From: Cellulomonas humilata
Lineage (GTDB): Bacteria > Actinomycetota > Actinomycetes > Actinomycetales > Cellulomonadaceae
DNA: 64,000 bases
Reading direction: 5' to 3'
Assembly (NCBI RefSeq): GCF_013359775.1
Contig: NZ_JABMCI010000069.1
Span: 1-64,000, forward strand
Every line of letters starts with the position of its first letter. The stretch's first letter is position 1. Below the pieces are notes generated by a model. That model saw nothing but the letters and a program-made list of their open reading frames with translations. It was not told the origin of the DNA and did no database searches. The position numbers were made by a program, and so were the translations under genes. Positions 52,186 to 60,809 of the stretch are shown piece after piece.

Positions 52186-52902
52186 TTACAGGATCGGCAG
52201 CATCCGGCCGAGGTCGGGCACCGCGTCGGAGGTGTAGCGCGGGTGCAGGGCGACGGCCAGCTCGTCCACGTCGTACGGGACGCGGCCGGCGGCGAGCCGG
52301 ACCCACGTCCGGGCGTCGGCGATCTCCAGGCTCCACCCGCCGCGCGCGACGACGATCTCGAGCAGCTTGTCGGCGACGAGCCGCAGCGCGCCGGGGTCCA
52401 CGGGGTCCGGGCTCTGCGGCACCGACCGCGCCAGGTCGTCGGCGTGCACCACGAGCTCGAGCACCCGCGAGACCGCCATCGTGCTGAGCAGCACCGGTCC
52501 CCGACGGGCCTGCACCACGCGGTCGTCCGGGCCGAGCGCGTCCAGCTGCGCGAACGCGGCCTCCGCCCGGCGGTCCACCTCGGCGAGCGGGTCGTGGGCG
52601 ATCTCGACGGCCAGGGCGCGGGTGGTCTCGGCGATGTCGGCTGCCCGGCCCGCGTACGTGCCGACGTACTCGCCGAGCGTCAGCGGCACGGTGCCGTCCG
52701 GCACGGGGACGCAGACGGCCAGGGCCTCCATCGCGCGGCCCAGGTGCGCGACCAGCTCGGCGACCGTCCAGCCGTCCAGCACGGAGGGGGCGTCGGCCAC
52801 GTCGTCGTCGACCACGTCGGTGACCCAGGACCGCAGCCGGTCCCACTGGGCGTGCAGGGCGGTGCGGGCGTCGTCGAGCTCTCCGGAGGGCATGGGGCCC
52901 AT
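52186..52902 (-). CDS. Maleylpyruvate isomerase-like (DinB/MDMPI fold) protein
   Basis: The 238-residue protein has the four-helix MDMPI N-terminal domain (VLDGWTVAELVAHLGRAMEA, with the metal-site His of VAHLGR, and LELVVHADDLARSV with a second His/Asp pair) and a C-terminal ~80-residue domain. Family members use mycothiol or act as mycothiol-dependent isomerases and transferases. The substrate is unknown. An ATG at 52893 is an alternative start. Confidence 0.8.
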   Translation of the reverse strand: MGPMPSGELDDARTALHAQWDRLRSWVTDVVDDDVADAPSVLDGWTVAELVAHLGRAMEALAVCVPVPDGTVPLTLGEYVGTYAGRAADIAETTRALAVEIAHDPLAEVDRRAEAAFAQLDALGPDDRVVQARRGPVLLSTMAVSRVLELVVHADDLARSVPQSPDPVDPGALRLVADKLLEIVVARGGWSLEIADARTWVRLAAGRVPYDVDELAVALHPRYTSDAVPDLGRMLPIL

Positions 52903-52910
52903 CGTGCCCG

Positions 52911-54191
52911 CTACCGCCGCTCGGCGGGCTGCTCCAGGAACTCCCGCACGTAGGCACCCACCAGGTCCTCCTCGATGAGGAAGCCGTCGTGCCCGTAGTC
53001 GGAGTGGATCGTGTGCAGCGAGGCGTCGGTGATGCCCGCCGCGATCCGCTCGGACTGCGCGGGCGGGAACAGCCGGTCGGAGTCGACCGCGATGACCAGC
53101 GACCGGGCGGTGATCGACCGGAGCGCCGCGCTGACCCCGCCCCGGTCGCGGCCGAGGTCGTGCGTGATCATCGTGCGCGTGAGCACCACGTAGGTGTTGG
53201 CGTCGAACCGCCGGCTGAGCTTGTCGCCGTGGTGGTCGAGGTAGGACTGCACCGCGAACCGGCCGCCTTCCAGCGGCTCCTCGCCGCCCTGCGGGATGCG
53301 CCCGAACCGGGTGTCCAGCTCGAGCGGGCTGCGGTAGGTCTGGTGCGCGATCTGCCGGGCCAGGCCGAGGCCCACGTGCGGCCCCTCACCGTCGGGGGCG
53401 TCGTAGTAGTCGCCGTCGCGGTAGTGCGGGTCCGCCCGGATCGCGGCCAGCTGCGTGTGGAAGCCGGCGATCTGGTCGCCGGACGTCTGCGCGGCCGTCG
53501 CGATCGCCGCGATGGCGTCGACGCGCTCGGGTGCGCTGGCCGCCCACTCCAGCACGCGCAGGCCGCCCAGCGACGCGCCGATGACGAGTGCCCACGAGTC
53601 GATGCCGAGCAGGTCGCTCAGCCGGACCTCCGCGGCCACCTGGTCGCGCACGGTCAGCAGCGGGAACCGGCTGCCCCACGGCTGGCCGTCGGGACCGGGG
53701 GAGGCCGGTCCGGTCGAGCCCTGGCAGCCGCCGAGCACGTTCGGTGCGACGACGAACCACCGGTCGGTGTCGATCGGCGCACCCGGACCCACCATCGACG
53801 ACCACCAGCCGGGCGTCGGGTGCCCGTCGCCCGCGTCGCCGGTGACGTGCGAGTCGCCGGTGAGCGCGTGCAGGACGAGCACGGCATTGCTGCCGTCCTC
53901 GTTCAGCTCCCCCCACGTCTCGTACGCCAGCCGCACGGCCGGCAGCCGCCCGCCGGACTCGAGCTTGAGCGGGCCGAGGTCGGCGAACTGCCGACGCCCC
54001 ACCGGGTCGCCGTCGTGCCACGCCGCGCTCGCGGGCACCGGGCCGCGGTCGGTCTGCGGGGCGCGCGAGCCCAGGGTGCGCGGTCGGGCGGGGGACAGAG
54101 TCAGGTCGGGCACGTGCTTCCCTTCGGGGTGCGTCGCCGGACCGCCGGTGCGCGTGCTGCGCTCCGGCGGTCTCGGCGGCGTCGTGCTCAT
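52911..54191 (-). CDS. metX: Homoserine O-acetyltransferase
   Basis: The 426-residue alpha/beta-hydrolase-fold acyltransferase has LVLHALTGDSHVTGDAG, nucleophile elbow WALVIGASLGGLRVLEWA (Ser), catalytic Asp in VIAVDSDRLFPPAQ and His in IHSDYGHDGFLIE. It acetylates homoserine for methionine synthesis. The first ~25 residues are a low-complexity Pro/Thr-rich extension; an internal start near PDLTLSPARP is possible. It is 6 bases downstream of metY, so the pair is an operon. Confidence 0.94.
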   Translation of the reverse strand: MSTTPPRPPERSTRTGGPATHPEGKHVPDLTLSPARPRTLGSRAPQTDRGPVPASAAWHDGDPVGRRQFADLGPLKLESGGRLPAVRLAYETWGELNEDGSNAVLVLHALTGDSHVTGDAGDGHPTPGWWSSMVGPGAPIDTDRWFVVAPNVLGGCQGSTGPASPGPDGQPWGSRFPLLTVRDQVAAEVRLSDLLGIDSWALVIGASLGGLRVLEWAASAPERVDAIAAIATAAQTSGDQIAGFHTQLAAIRADPHYRDGDYYDAPDGEGPHVGLGLARQIAHQTYRSPLELDTRFGRIPQGGEEPLEGGRFAVQSYLDHHGDKLSRRFDANTYVVLTRTMITHDLGRDRGGVSAALRSITARSLVIAVDSDRLFPPAQSERIAAGITDASLHTIHSDYGHDGFLIEEDLVGAYVREFLEQPAERR

Positions 54192-54197
54192 GCTCGG

Positions 54198-55517
54198 TCA
54201 GACGCCCTTCGCGGCGCGGAAGCCCGCGTCCAGGTCCGCCAGGATGTCATCGATGTGCTCGATGCCGACCGCGAGGCGGACGAGCCCCGGCGTGACACCC
54301 GACAGCGCCTGCTCCTCGGGGGTCAGCTGGCTGTGCGTGGTCGACGCCGGGTGGATGACCAGGGAGCGCACGTCCCCGATGTTGGCCACGTTGGAGTGCA
54401 GCTCGAGCGCGGACACGAACGCCTGGCCGGCGTCGGTGCCGCCCTCGAGCTCGAACGCGAGCACCGCGCCCGCACCGCGCGGCGAGTACTTCAGCTGGGC
54501 CGCGTGCCACGGGCTCGACTCGAGACCGGCGTAGTGCACTGAGAGGACGTCGTCGCGCGCCTCGAGCCAGGCGGCCACCTTCTCGGCGTTCTGCACGTGC
54601 CGCTCGATCCGCAGCGACAGGGTCTCGATGCCCTGCGCGATGAGGAACGCGTTGAACGGGGAGATCGCCGGGCCGAGGTCGCGCAGCAGCTGCACGCGGG
54701 CCTTGAGGATGAACGCGAGGTTGACGCCGAACGCGCCACCGACGCCGAGGTCCCGCGCGAACACCAGGCCGTTGTAGGACGGGTCGGGGGTGTTGTAGTT
54801 GGGGAACCGCTCCGGGTGCTGCGCGAAGTCGAACGAGCCGCCGTCGACGATGACGCCACCGATGGCCGAGCCGTGGCCGCCCAGGTACTTGGTGGCCGAG
54901 TGGACGACGATGTCCGCGCCCCACTGGAGCGGGTTGATGAGGTACGGCGTCGCGACGGTGTTGTCGACGATCAGCGGGACGCCCGACTCGTGCGCGACGC
55001 CGGCGACGAGCTCGATGTCGAGGATGTCGGCCTTCGGGTTGGGGATGGTCTCCGCGAAGAACAGCTTGGTGTTCGGGCGGACCGCGTCCTTCCACGCCTG
55101 CGCGTCGTGGGGGTCGGTGACGAACGTCGTCTCGATGCCGAGCTTGGGCAGCGTGTAGTGCAGGAGGTTGTACGTGCCGCCGTAGAGCGACGGGCTGGCG
55201 ACGATGTGGTCGCCGGCCTCGGCGATGTTGAGGATGGCCAGCGTCTCGGCCGCCTGGCCCGACGCGACGAGCAGCGCGCCGACGCCGCCCTCGAGAGACG
55301 CGATCCGGTTCTCGACGACCTCCTGCGTGGGGTTGTTGATGCGTGTGTAGATGGGGCCGAGCTCGGCGAGCGCGAACCGCTTGGCGGCCGTCTGAGCGTC
55401 CGGGAAGACGAACGAGGTCGTCTGGTAGATCGGCAGCGCGCGGGCGCCCGTCGTCGGGTCGGGCTCCTGGCCGGCGTGGATCTGGCGGGTCTCGAAGTTC
55501 CAGTTCTCGTTGCTCAT
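54198..55517 (-). CDS. metY: O-acetylhomoserine sulfhydrylase
   Basis: This 439-residue Cys/Met metabolism PLP enzyme has TIPNPKADILDIELV, Asp holding the PLP ring in LIVDNTVATPYLI, the PLP lysine in VVHSATKYLGGHGS, and the C-terminal RLAVGIEHIDDILADLDAG. It turns O-acetylhomoserine plus sulfide (or methanethiol) into homocysteine (or methionine). The ATG at 55517 is clear, and a long unassigned leader precedes it. metX follows on the same transcript. Confidence 0.95.
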   Translation of the reverse strand: MSNENWNFETRQIHAGQEPDPTTGARALPIYQTTSFVFPDAQTAAKRFALAELGPIYTRINNPTQEVVENRIASLEGGVGALLVASGQAAETLAILNIAEAGDHIVASPSLYGGTYNLLHYTLPKLGIETTFVTDPHDAQAWKDAVRPNTKLFFAETIPNPKADILDIELVAGVAHESGVPLIVDNTVATPYLINPLQWGADIVVHSATKYLGGHGSAIGGVIVDGGSFDFAQHPERFPNYNTPDPSYNGLVFARDLGVGGAFGVNLAFILKARVQLLRDLGPAISPFNAFLIAQGIETLSLRIERHVQNAEKVAAWLEARDDVLSVHYAGLESSPWHAAQLKYSPRGAGAVLAFELEGGTDAGQAFVSALELHSNVANIGDVRSLVIHPASTTHSQLTPEEQALSGVTPGLVRLAVGIEHIDDILADLDAGFRAAKGV

Positions 55518-55986
55518 GGTGCTGCGCTCCGTTGTCGATGGCTTGTCGAAGGGCTTGTCGATGGATCTGCTGTGGTGCACGGATCCGCGGAGGGCCTCGG
55601 GCAGCCGACATCCGTCCCGCGGAGGGGGGAGTGGCGCACGGATCGAGCCATGGCTCGGGCGGGGATCAGGACCGTCTGCTGGTGACGGTGACCTGCCCGC
55701 GGGCACAGCCGAGCGTGCGCTGGGTCAGCGACACATTCGGCGGGTCATGGGCCGAGGGTAGGCGGATCCGTCCGGTCGTTGGAACAGCCGTCTCAGGATG
55801 TGGATTCTGGGTCGGTCGCTACGGCGAACGGGTGATCTCGCACGGATCGCGTCCGGTTCGTCCCAAAGCACATGGATGTGACTCGTGGGACTGGTGTGAC
55901 AGGTGTTCACTCCTGAGGTTTTCGCAGGTAGCGTCCTTCGAGAACGGCCACCGAAGGCCGTCCATCCATGTCAGGGAGCGACCACG
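55518..55986. other. 469-base divergent intergenic region between metY and the NlpC/P60 gene
   Basis: The metY-side half holds two direct repeats of GTGG(T/C)GCACGGATC (55572-55585 and 55631-55644), each beside a GCGGAGGG block. Together these could fold into alternative hairpins in the metY leader. No SAM riboswitch could be recognised by eye. The NlpC side has TGTGAC at 55877 and 55895, the second within TGTGA-N7-TCAC, one base longer than the CRP consensus. No small gene is supported. Confidence 0.5.
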
Positions 55987-57393
55987 GTGAGCCACAGCAG
56001 GAGCACGCGCAGGGCCCTGGTCGCGGGCGCCCTCGTCGCCACCCTGCTCGCCGCCGGAGCGTCGAGCGCCCTGGCCGACCCGACGCCACCGTCCGCGCAG
56101 GACGTCCAGCGGGCGCAGGGCGCGGTGAAGTCCGCGGAGCGCTCGGTCGCCTCGATGGAGGTCCGGCTCGCCCAGCTGAGCTCCGAGACCGACGCCGCCG
56201 AGCTCAAGGTGCAGCAGGCGGGTGAGGCCTACAACCGGGCCGTCGTCGACGCCGATGCCGCGCAGCAGGCCTCCGTCGATGCCGTCGCCCAGGCCGAGGA
56301 CGCGTCCGGCAAGGCCGAGGACGCCCGCCGCCAGCTCGTCGCGATCGCCCGCGAGCTCGCGCGGTCCGGCGGCTCGAACGACCTGCTCCAGGCGCTCCTG
56401 TCGTCGGACGGGTTCCAGGACGTCGCCCGCCGGACCACCGCGCTGGACCGCATCAGCGGCAAGGCCGACGAGGCCGTCCAGGAGTACCGCGCGACGCAGC
56501 TGGTCGCGAACACCCTCGCCACGCTCGCCACCGAGGCCGCCGACGAGGCCAAGGCCGCCAAGGCCTCCGCCGCCGACGCCCTCGCCGCCGCCGAGCAGGC
56601 CCAGGACGACGCCACCACAGCCCTGACCGCCGCCGCCACCGAGCGCGACAGCCTCATCACCGCGCTCGCCGCCGCCCGCCAGACCAGCGCCGAGGTCGAG
56701 CGCGCCCGGCAGGACTTCGTCGACCAGCAGCGCCGCGACCGCGAGGAGGCCGCCGCCCGCGCCGCCGCCCTGCGTCCGGTCGTCGCACCCCCGGCCACGA
56801 CGACGCGCCCCGCCACTGCGCCGGCGACGACCACCCCTCCGGCCGCCACCGCCCCGGCGGCCACCACACCGGCTGCCCCGGCTGCCGCGGCTCCTGCACC
56901 CGCCCCGGCTCCTGCACCCGCCCCGGCCCCTGCACCCGCCCCGGTCCCGGCTCCCGAGCCGGTCCCGGCCCCCGCTCCGACGCCCGCCAAGTACGGCCTC
57001 GGCACCGGCACGTCGCGCGGCTCGGCGGCCGGTGGCGCCGCGGCGCTGGCCTGGGCGCAGACCAAGACCGGCCTCCCGTACGTCTGGGGCGGCGTCGGAC
57101 CCGACGGCTACGACTGCTCCGGCCTGTCGATGGGCGCCTGGCGCACGGCGGGGGTCAACCTCGCCCGCACCACGCGCGACCAGTACAAGCAGGTCCTCAA
57201 GATCAGCTACAACGACCTGCGCCCCGGCGACCTCGTCTTCTGGTCCACGGACGCCAACAACCCGGATGCGATCTACCACGTGGCCATCTGGGCCGGCGGC
57301 GGGCAGATCATGGAGGCCTCCAAGCCGGGCGACCCGCTGCGCACCACCAAGATGCGCTGGGGCAACACCATGCCCTTCGCCGGCCGCCCGTAG
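55987..57393 (+). CDS. Secreted NlpC/P60 peptidoglycan endopeptidase with coiled coil
   Basis: The 468-residue protein has a signal peptide (LVAGALVATLLAAGASSALA, ~10-33) and a coiled coil of ~210 residues (VKSAERSVASMEVRLAQLSS onward). A low-complexity linker of repeated Ala-Pro follows. The C-terminal NlpC/P60 domain has Cys in YDCSGLSMGAW and His in IYHVAIWAGGGQ. RipA-like proteins of this layout cut the stem peptide between D-Glu and meso-DAP or its replacement during division. CAGGGAG before the GTG supports the start. The second palindrome pair follows the stop. Confidence 0.93.
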   Translation: MSHSRSTRRALVAGALVATLLAAGASSALADPTPPSAQDVQRAQGAVKSAERSVASMEVRLAQLSSETDAAELKVQQAGEAYNRAVVDADAAQQASVDAVAQAEDASGKAEDARRQLVAIARELARSGGSNDLLQALLSSDGFQDVARRTTALDRISGKADEAVQEYRATQLVANTLATLATEAADEAKAAKASAADALAAAEQAQDDATTALTAAATERDSLITALAAARQTSAEVERARQDFVDQQRRDREEAAARAAALRPVVAPPATTTRPATAPATTTPPAATAPAATTPAAPAAAAPAPAPAPAPAPAPAPAPVPAPEPVPAPAPTPAKYGLGTGTSRGSAAGGAAALAWAQTKTGLPYVWGGVGPDGYDCSGLSMGAWRTAGVNLARTTRDQYKQVLKISYNDLRPGDLVFWSTDANNPDAIYHVAIWAGGGQIMEASKPGDPLRTTKMRWGNTMPFAGRP

Positions 57394-57410
57394 CGCACCC
57401 CGCGTCACCG

Positions 57411-57458
57411 CAACGTCCGCACTCGATCGGGCTGGAGCCCTCCCGAGTGCGGACGTTG
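57411..57458 (+). repeat. GTCCGCACTC palindrome, copy B1
   Basis: Arms 57411-57425 and 57444-57458 are a perfect 15-bp inverted repeat. The core is CGTCCGCACTC, 20 bases with GGGCT, GAGTGCGGACG. It starts 17 bases after the NlpC/P60 stop. Confidence 0.9.
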
Positions 57459-57476
57459 TTGCGTTCCCCCGGGAGA

Positions 57477-57518
57477 CGTCCGCACTCGTGGGTGCTCAGG
57501 GCCGTCGGAGTGCGGACG
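57477..57518 (+). repeat. GTCCGCACTC palindrome, copy B2
   Basis: Arms 57477-57487 and 57508-57518 (11 bp, perfect) have the same 20-base spacing. The repeat ends 3 bases before the stop codon of the minus-strand DUF559 gene. Orientation is the same as in the other five copies. Confidence 0.88.
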
Positions 57519-57521
57519 CTG

Positions 57522-58508
57522 TCATGCCGGGTGGCCGGGCGGTGAGGGAGTCCAGCCCGCGTGGCGCAGTGCGCGCTCCACGGCGTCCAGGTGGCGACGA
57601 GGATCGAGGCGGAGTCCGAGGCTGGGGATCCGCAGCACGGTGTCGCCCCCGAGTGCGATCTCGTTGTGCCGGAGGCTGTCGTCGATCCACCGGTCCGGCT
57701 GCAGGTGTCCGACTCCGTCCACCTCGACGACCACCCGCCACCGTCGCCACCGCACGTCGAGGTAGGAGCTGCCTCGCGCTGACGAGACCACGACCTGGCG
57801 ATCAGGTTCGGGCAGGCCGCGTTCCCGGCAGTGCGCGGCGAAGTCGAGCTCGTTGAGCGAGTGGGCTCCGCCGGCGACGTCGACCAGCACGCTCCGGAGC
57901 AGTGAGCGTCTCCGATCGCGCTTCACCCTCTCGAGCACCGAGACGAGAGGGTCGATCGCCGTCAGTCGTTGCTGCACGGTCGCGACGAGCAGGAGGGTCG
58001 CCTCCCGGTCCGACCGCGCCCACAGAGCCGCCTGGACGGCCGCGACCTCAGGTCGTGCTCGCGGCACTCCCAAAATCGTCACGACGTCCTCGTCGCGCCA
58101 GCGTCGTGTCTCGTGCACGCGGACGCCTGGTGGCGGCGGGACCGGGTGCGACGACTTCGGGGCGGCGACGTGCACGAGGCCGTCGTCGGCGATTCCCGAG
58201 AGCCCGGCCGCGACCAACGCCGTCAGCCCGGCGATGGCGGCTCGAGGGCGGGTTCCGACTGCAGCCCGTGGGGCGCACTCCAGAACGGCCTGCCACCAGG
58301 CGACCGTGTCGGTCGGCCACGGCGGCGCGACCACGACCGTGTTCCTGCCGACGGATCGCCACCTGCCGGCGGCGAGCTCCGCTTCGAGCTGCGCTGCCGT
58401 GACCCCGAGGCCGCGGACCTGCGGCCGACTGAGCAGGCCGGCCTGCTCCGCGGCGTGAGCGGCGACTCGCTCACGGCGTTCCACACGAGGCTGACGATCC
58501 GTTGCCAT
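57522..58508 (-). CDS. DUF559 (Vsr-like) endonuclease-domain protein with AbiEi-like N-terminus
   Basis: The 328-residue protein has an N-terminal AbiEi-like helix-turn-helix (LLSRPQVRGLGVTAAQLEAE), a middle domain of ~150 residues, and a C-terminal DUF559 domain (~215-325). The nuclease-type residues are E220 (SLNELDFAAHC), D251 (SYLDVRW) and E262/D264 (VVVEVDGVGH). DUF559 proteins have the very-short-patch-repair/restriction-like fold; their function in actinobacteria is mostly unknown. The gene is bracketed by two pairs of the GTCCGCACTC palindrome, the nearest copy 3 bases from its stop. Confidence 0.85.
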   Translation of the reverse strand: MATDRQPRVERRERVAAHAAEQAGLLSRPQVRGLGVTAAQLEAELAAGRWRSVGRNTVVVAPPWPTDTVAWWQAVLECAPRAAVGTRPRAAIAGLTALVAAGLSGIADDGLVHVAAPKSSHPVPPPPGVRVHETRRWRDEDVVTILGVPRARPEVAAVQAALWARSDREATLLLVATVQQRLTAIDPLVSVLERVKRDRRRSLLRSVLVDVAGGAHSLNELDFAAHCRERGLPEPDRQVVVSSARGSSYLDVRWRRWRVVVEVDGVGHLQPDRWIDDSLRHNEIALGGDTVLRIPSLGLRLDPRRHLDAVERALRHAGWTPSPPGHPA

Positions 58509-58603
58509 GCCCCCACGTTCCTGGCGATCGCCCGACCGGCCGTGCAGCGCGACGACCACTGTGGGCGGTGGCCCCTCCGCAGCGTCCGGTGGGCGGCTCG
58601 GCA

Positions 58604-58647
58604 ACGTCCGCACTCGCGAGGGTTGGAACGCACACGAGTGCGGACGT
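58604..58647 (+). repeat. GTCCGCACTC palindrome, copy C1
   Basis: Arms 58604-58616 and 58635-58647 are a perfect 13-bp inverted repeat. The 20-base core spacer contains GGGTTGGAAC. It lies 95 bases upstream of the DUF559 start. Confidence 0.9.
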
Positions 58648-58663
58648 CACGCGGGGGAGAACA

Positions 58664-58713
58664 GCAACGTCCGCACTCCCGCGGGTTGGAACCTGCAGGA
58701 GTGCGGACGTTGC
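58664..58713 (+). repeat. GTCCGCACTC palindrome, copy C2
   Basis: Arms 58664-58679 and 58698-58713 are a perfect 16-bp inverted repeat. The 20-base spacer contains GGTTGGAACC, itself an inverted repeat. It lies 24 bases beyond the ppa stop. Confidence 0.9.
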
Positions 58714-58737
58714 GGGTGGGGCGGTGGTTCGGCAGCC

Positions 58738-59235
58738 TCAGTGGCTGTAGTAGTTGGTGTCGATGGCGCGCTGGCGGCTGCGCTCGATCTCGGCTTCCGC
58801 CTCCGACCGGCCTACCCAGTGGGCGCCCTCGACCGACTTGCCGGGCTCCAGGTCCTTGTAGACCTCGAAGAAGTGCTGGATCTCGAGGCGGTGGAAGTCG
58901 GACACGTCATCGATGTCCTGGCGCCACGCGGCGCGCTGGTCGCCCGTCGGCACGCACAGCACCTTGTCGTCGCCGCCGGCCTCGTCGCGCATGCGGAACA
59001 TGCCGAGCGCGCGGGCGCGGATCAGGCAGCCGGGGAACGTCGGCTCCTCGAGCAGCACCAGGGCGTCGAGCGGGTCGCCGTCCTCCCCGAGGGTGCCCTC
59101 GATGAACCCGTAGTCGTCGGGGTACCGGGTCGAGGTGAACAGCATCCGGTCGAGGCGGATGCGCCCCGTGGCGTGGTCCACCTCGTACTTGTTGCGCTGA
59201 CCCTTGGGGATCTCGATCGTGACGTCGAACTCCAC
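58738..59235 (-). CDS. ppa: Inorganic pyrophosphatase (family I)
   Basis: The 165-residue protein starts [18 protein letters not shown] and carries the metal-binding cluster [20 protein letters not shown] (the family DGDPLD signature) and further Asp residues in QDIDDVSDF. It hydrolyses PPi and drives biosynthetic reactions. The GTG at 59235 with GGAGGAGCAC before it fixes the length at the family norm. It is divergent from dacB. Confidence 0.95.
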   Translation of the reverse strand: MEFDVTIEIPKGQRNKYEVDHATGRIRLDRMLFTSTRYPDDYGFIEGTLGEDGDPLDALVLLEEPTFPGCLIRARALGMFRMRDEAGGDDKVLCVPTGDQRAAWRQDIDDVSDFHRLEIQHFFEVYKDLEPGKSVEGAHWVGRSEAEAEIERSRQRAIDTNYYSH

Positions 59236-59387
59236 AGTGCTCCTCCGCCCCACGTCCGCGGCCGGCGGTCGCGACACTTGTCGTCATGCGGCGCGCCGGA
59301 GTGTCAGGGGCGCCCTTGTCTCGGACAGTAGTCTGACGCACCGCGGGACGGGGCGTCCCATCGGGGACTGAGCGGGGCGGGGTGACG

Positions 59388-60800
59388 ATGACCACAGCGG
59401 CGAGAGTCGTCGGCACGGCCTTCCTCGTGCTGGTGCTGGCCGGCGGGGCGTACCTGACGGCGGACGCGTACGACGTGGTCCCGGGCATGGTCACGCTGGA
59501 GGACCCGCCGCCGGACCCGCTCCCGTTCCCCACCGCGCCGGGCGCGGTCGAGGCGGCGGACACCGTCACCGCGCTCGCCGACCTGGACCCGCAGGCGCCG
59601 GTCCCGGCGGCCGCGAGCGTGCAGGCGCTCGTCGACGGGCTCGTCGCGGACCCGCGCATGGGCCCGAGCGTCGGGGTGGTCGTCGCGGACCAGCTGACCG
59701 GCGACGTGCTGGGCGCCCACCTGCCGGAGGCCGGCCGCACCCCGGCGTCGACGGCGAAGCTGGTGACGGCCATCGCGGCGCTGAGCACCCTCGGTCCGGA
59801 CGTGACCCTGCCGACGAGGGTCGTGCGCGGTGCGGGCAACAGCATCGTGCTGGTCGGCGGCGGCGACATGATGCTCGCGGCGGGCGCGGGCGACCCGACG
59901 GCGGTCGAGGGGCACGCGGGGCTGGCCGACCTGGCCGCGCAGGTGGCCAAGGTGCTCCAGCTCGAGGGCGCCACCACGGTGAGCCTCGGGTTCGACGACT
60001 CCCTGTTCTCCGGTCCGACGCTGAGCCCCACGTGGAACCCGGCGGACATCGCCGCGGGCTTCGTCGCCCCCGTCACGGCCCTGGCGGTCGACACCGCCAA
60101 GATCACGCCCGGCGAGTACCCGCCGCGCTACCCCGACCCGTCGCTCGCGGCGGCGAAGACGTTCGCGCAGCGGCTGACCGAGGCGGGGATCACGGTCGAC
60201 GGCACGCCGCGCCGGTCGGAGACGCCGGGGGACGGGCGGGAGCTCGGCATCGTCCGGTCGGCCCCGCTGGACGGGATCGTGCACCACTTCCTCGACACGT
60301 CGGACAACACCATCACCGAGCTGGTCTCCCGGCTGGTTGCCATCGACGCGGGGCTGCCGGCGTCGTTCGAGGGCGGGACCACGGCGGTCCTGCACGCGGT
60401 GGCGGTGGCGGGGATCGACACCACCGACGCCCGGCTGTCCGACGCGTCCGGCCTCGGGTCGGGGTCGGTGCTGCCGCCCGACCTGCTGCTCGGGCTGCTG
60501 CGCCTGGCTACCGACCCCTCGCACGGTGTGCTGCGGGACGTCGCCACGGGCATGCCCATCGCCGGCCTGACCGGCACCCTGAGCGACCGGTACAGCCAGT
60601 CGACGGCCAAGGGGCTGGTCCGCGCGAAGACGGGCAGCCTGCCGCACGTGACGTCGCTGGCGGGGACGGTGCTGGACGCGGATGCGCGCCAGCTGGTGTT
60701 CGTCGTGATGGCGGACGCGACCCCCGACGGCGGTCAGTGGGGGCCGCGGGCGGCGATCGACTCCTTCGTCACCACGCTGTCCGGGTGCGGCTGCGGTTAG
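59388..60800 (+). CDS. dacB: D-alanyl-D-alanine carboxypeptidase/endopeptidase (PBP4, S13)
   Basis: The 470-residue protein has an N-terminal signal/anchor helix (VVGTAFLVLVLAGGAYLT) and the three penicillin-binding motifs: SxxK in TPASTAKLVTAIA, SxN in DTSDNTITE and KTG in VRAKTGSLPHV. A large insert between the first two motifs is typical of class C PBP4 proteins. It trims peptidoglycan in the cell wall space. ATG 59388 is preferred to the GTG two codons earlier. Confidence 0.93.
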   Translation: MTTAARVVGTAFLVLVLAGGAYLTADAYDVVPGMVTLEDPPPDPLPFPTAPGAVEAADTVTALADLDPQAPVPAAASVQALVDGLVADPRMGPSVGVVVADQLTGDVLGAHLPEAGRTPASTAKLVTAIAALSTLGPDVTLPTRVVRGAGNSIVLVGGGDMMLAAGAGDPTAVEGHAGLADLAAQVAKVLQLEGATTVSLGFDDSLFSGPTLSPTWNPADIAAGFVAPVTALAVDTAKITPGEYPPRYPDPSLAAAKTFAQRLTEAGITVDGTPRRSETPGDGRELGIVRSAPLDGIVHHFLDTSDNTITELVSRLVAIDAGLPASFEGGTTAVLHAVAVAGIDTTDARLSDASGLGSGSVLPPDLLLGLLRLATDPSHGVLRDVATGMPIAGLTGTLSDRYSQSTAKGLVRAKTGSLPHVTSLAGTVLDADARQLVFVVMADATPDGGQWGPRAAIDSFVTTLSGCGCG

Positions 60801-60809
60801 TTTGACCCG

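Noticed and set aside
55518-55760. SAM riboswitch upstream of metY
   Set aside because: No recognisable SAM-I/IV core could be matched by eye; only CTCCGCGG-type fragments look similar.
45145-58713. The six GTCCGCACTC palindromes as ordinary terminators
   Set aside because: The fixed 20-base loop, paired arrangement, uniform orientation and conserved loop bases are not expected of independent terminators, and pair A lies between two co-directional genes. A terminator role is not excluded.
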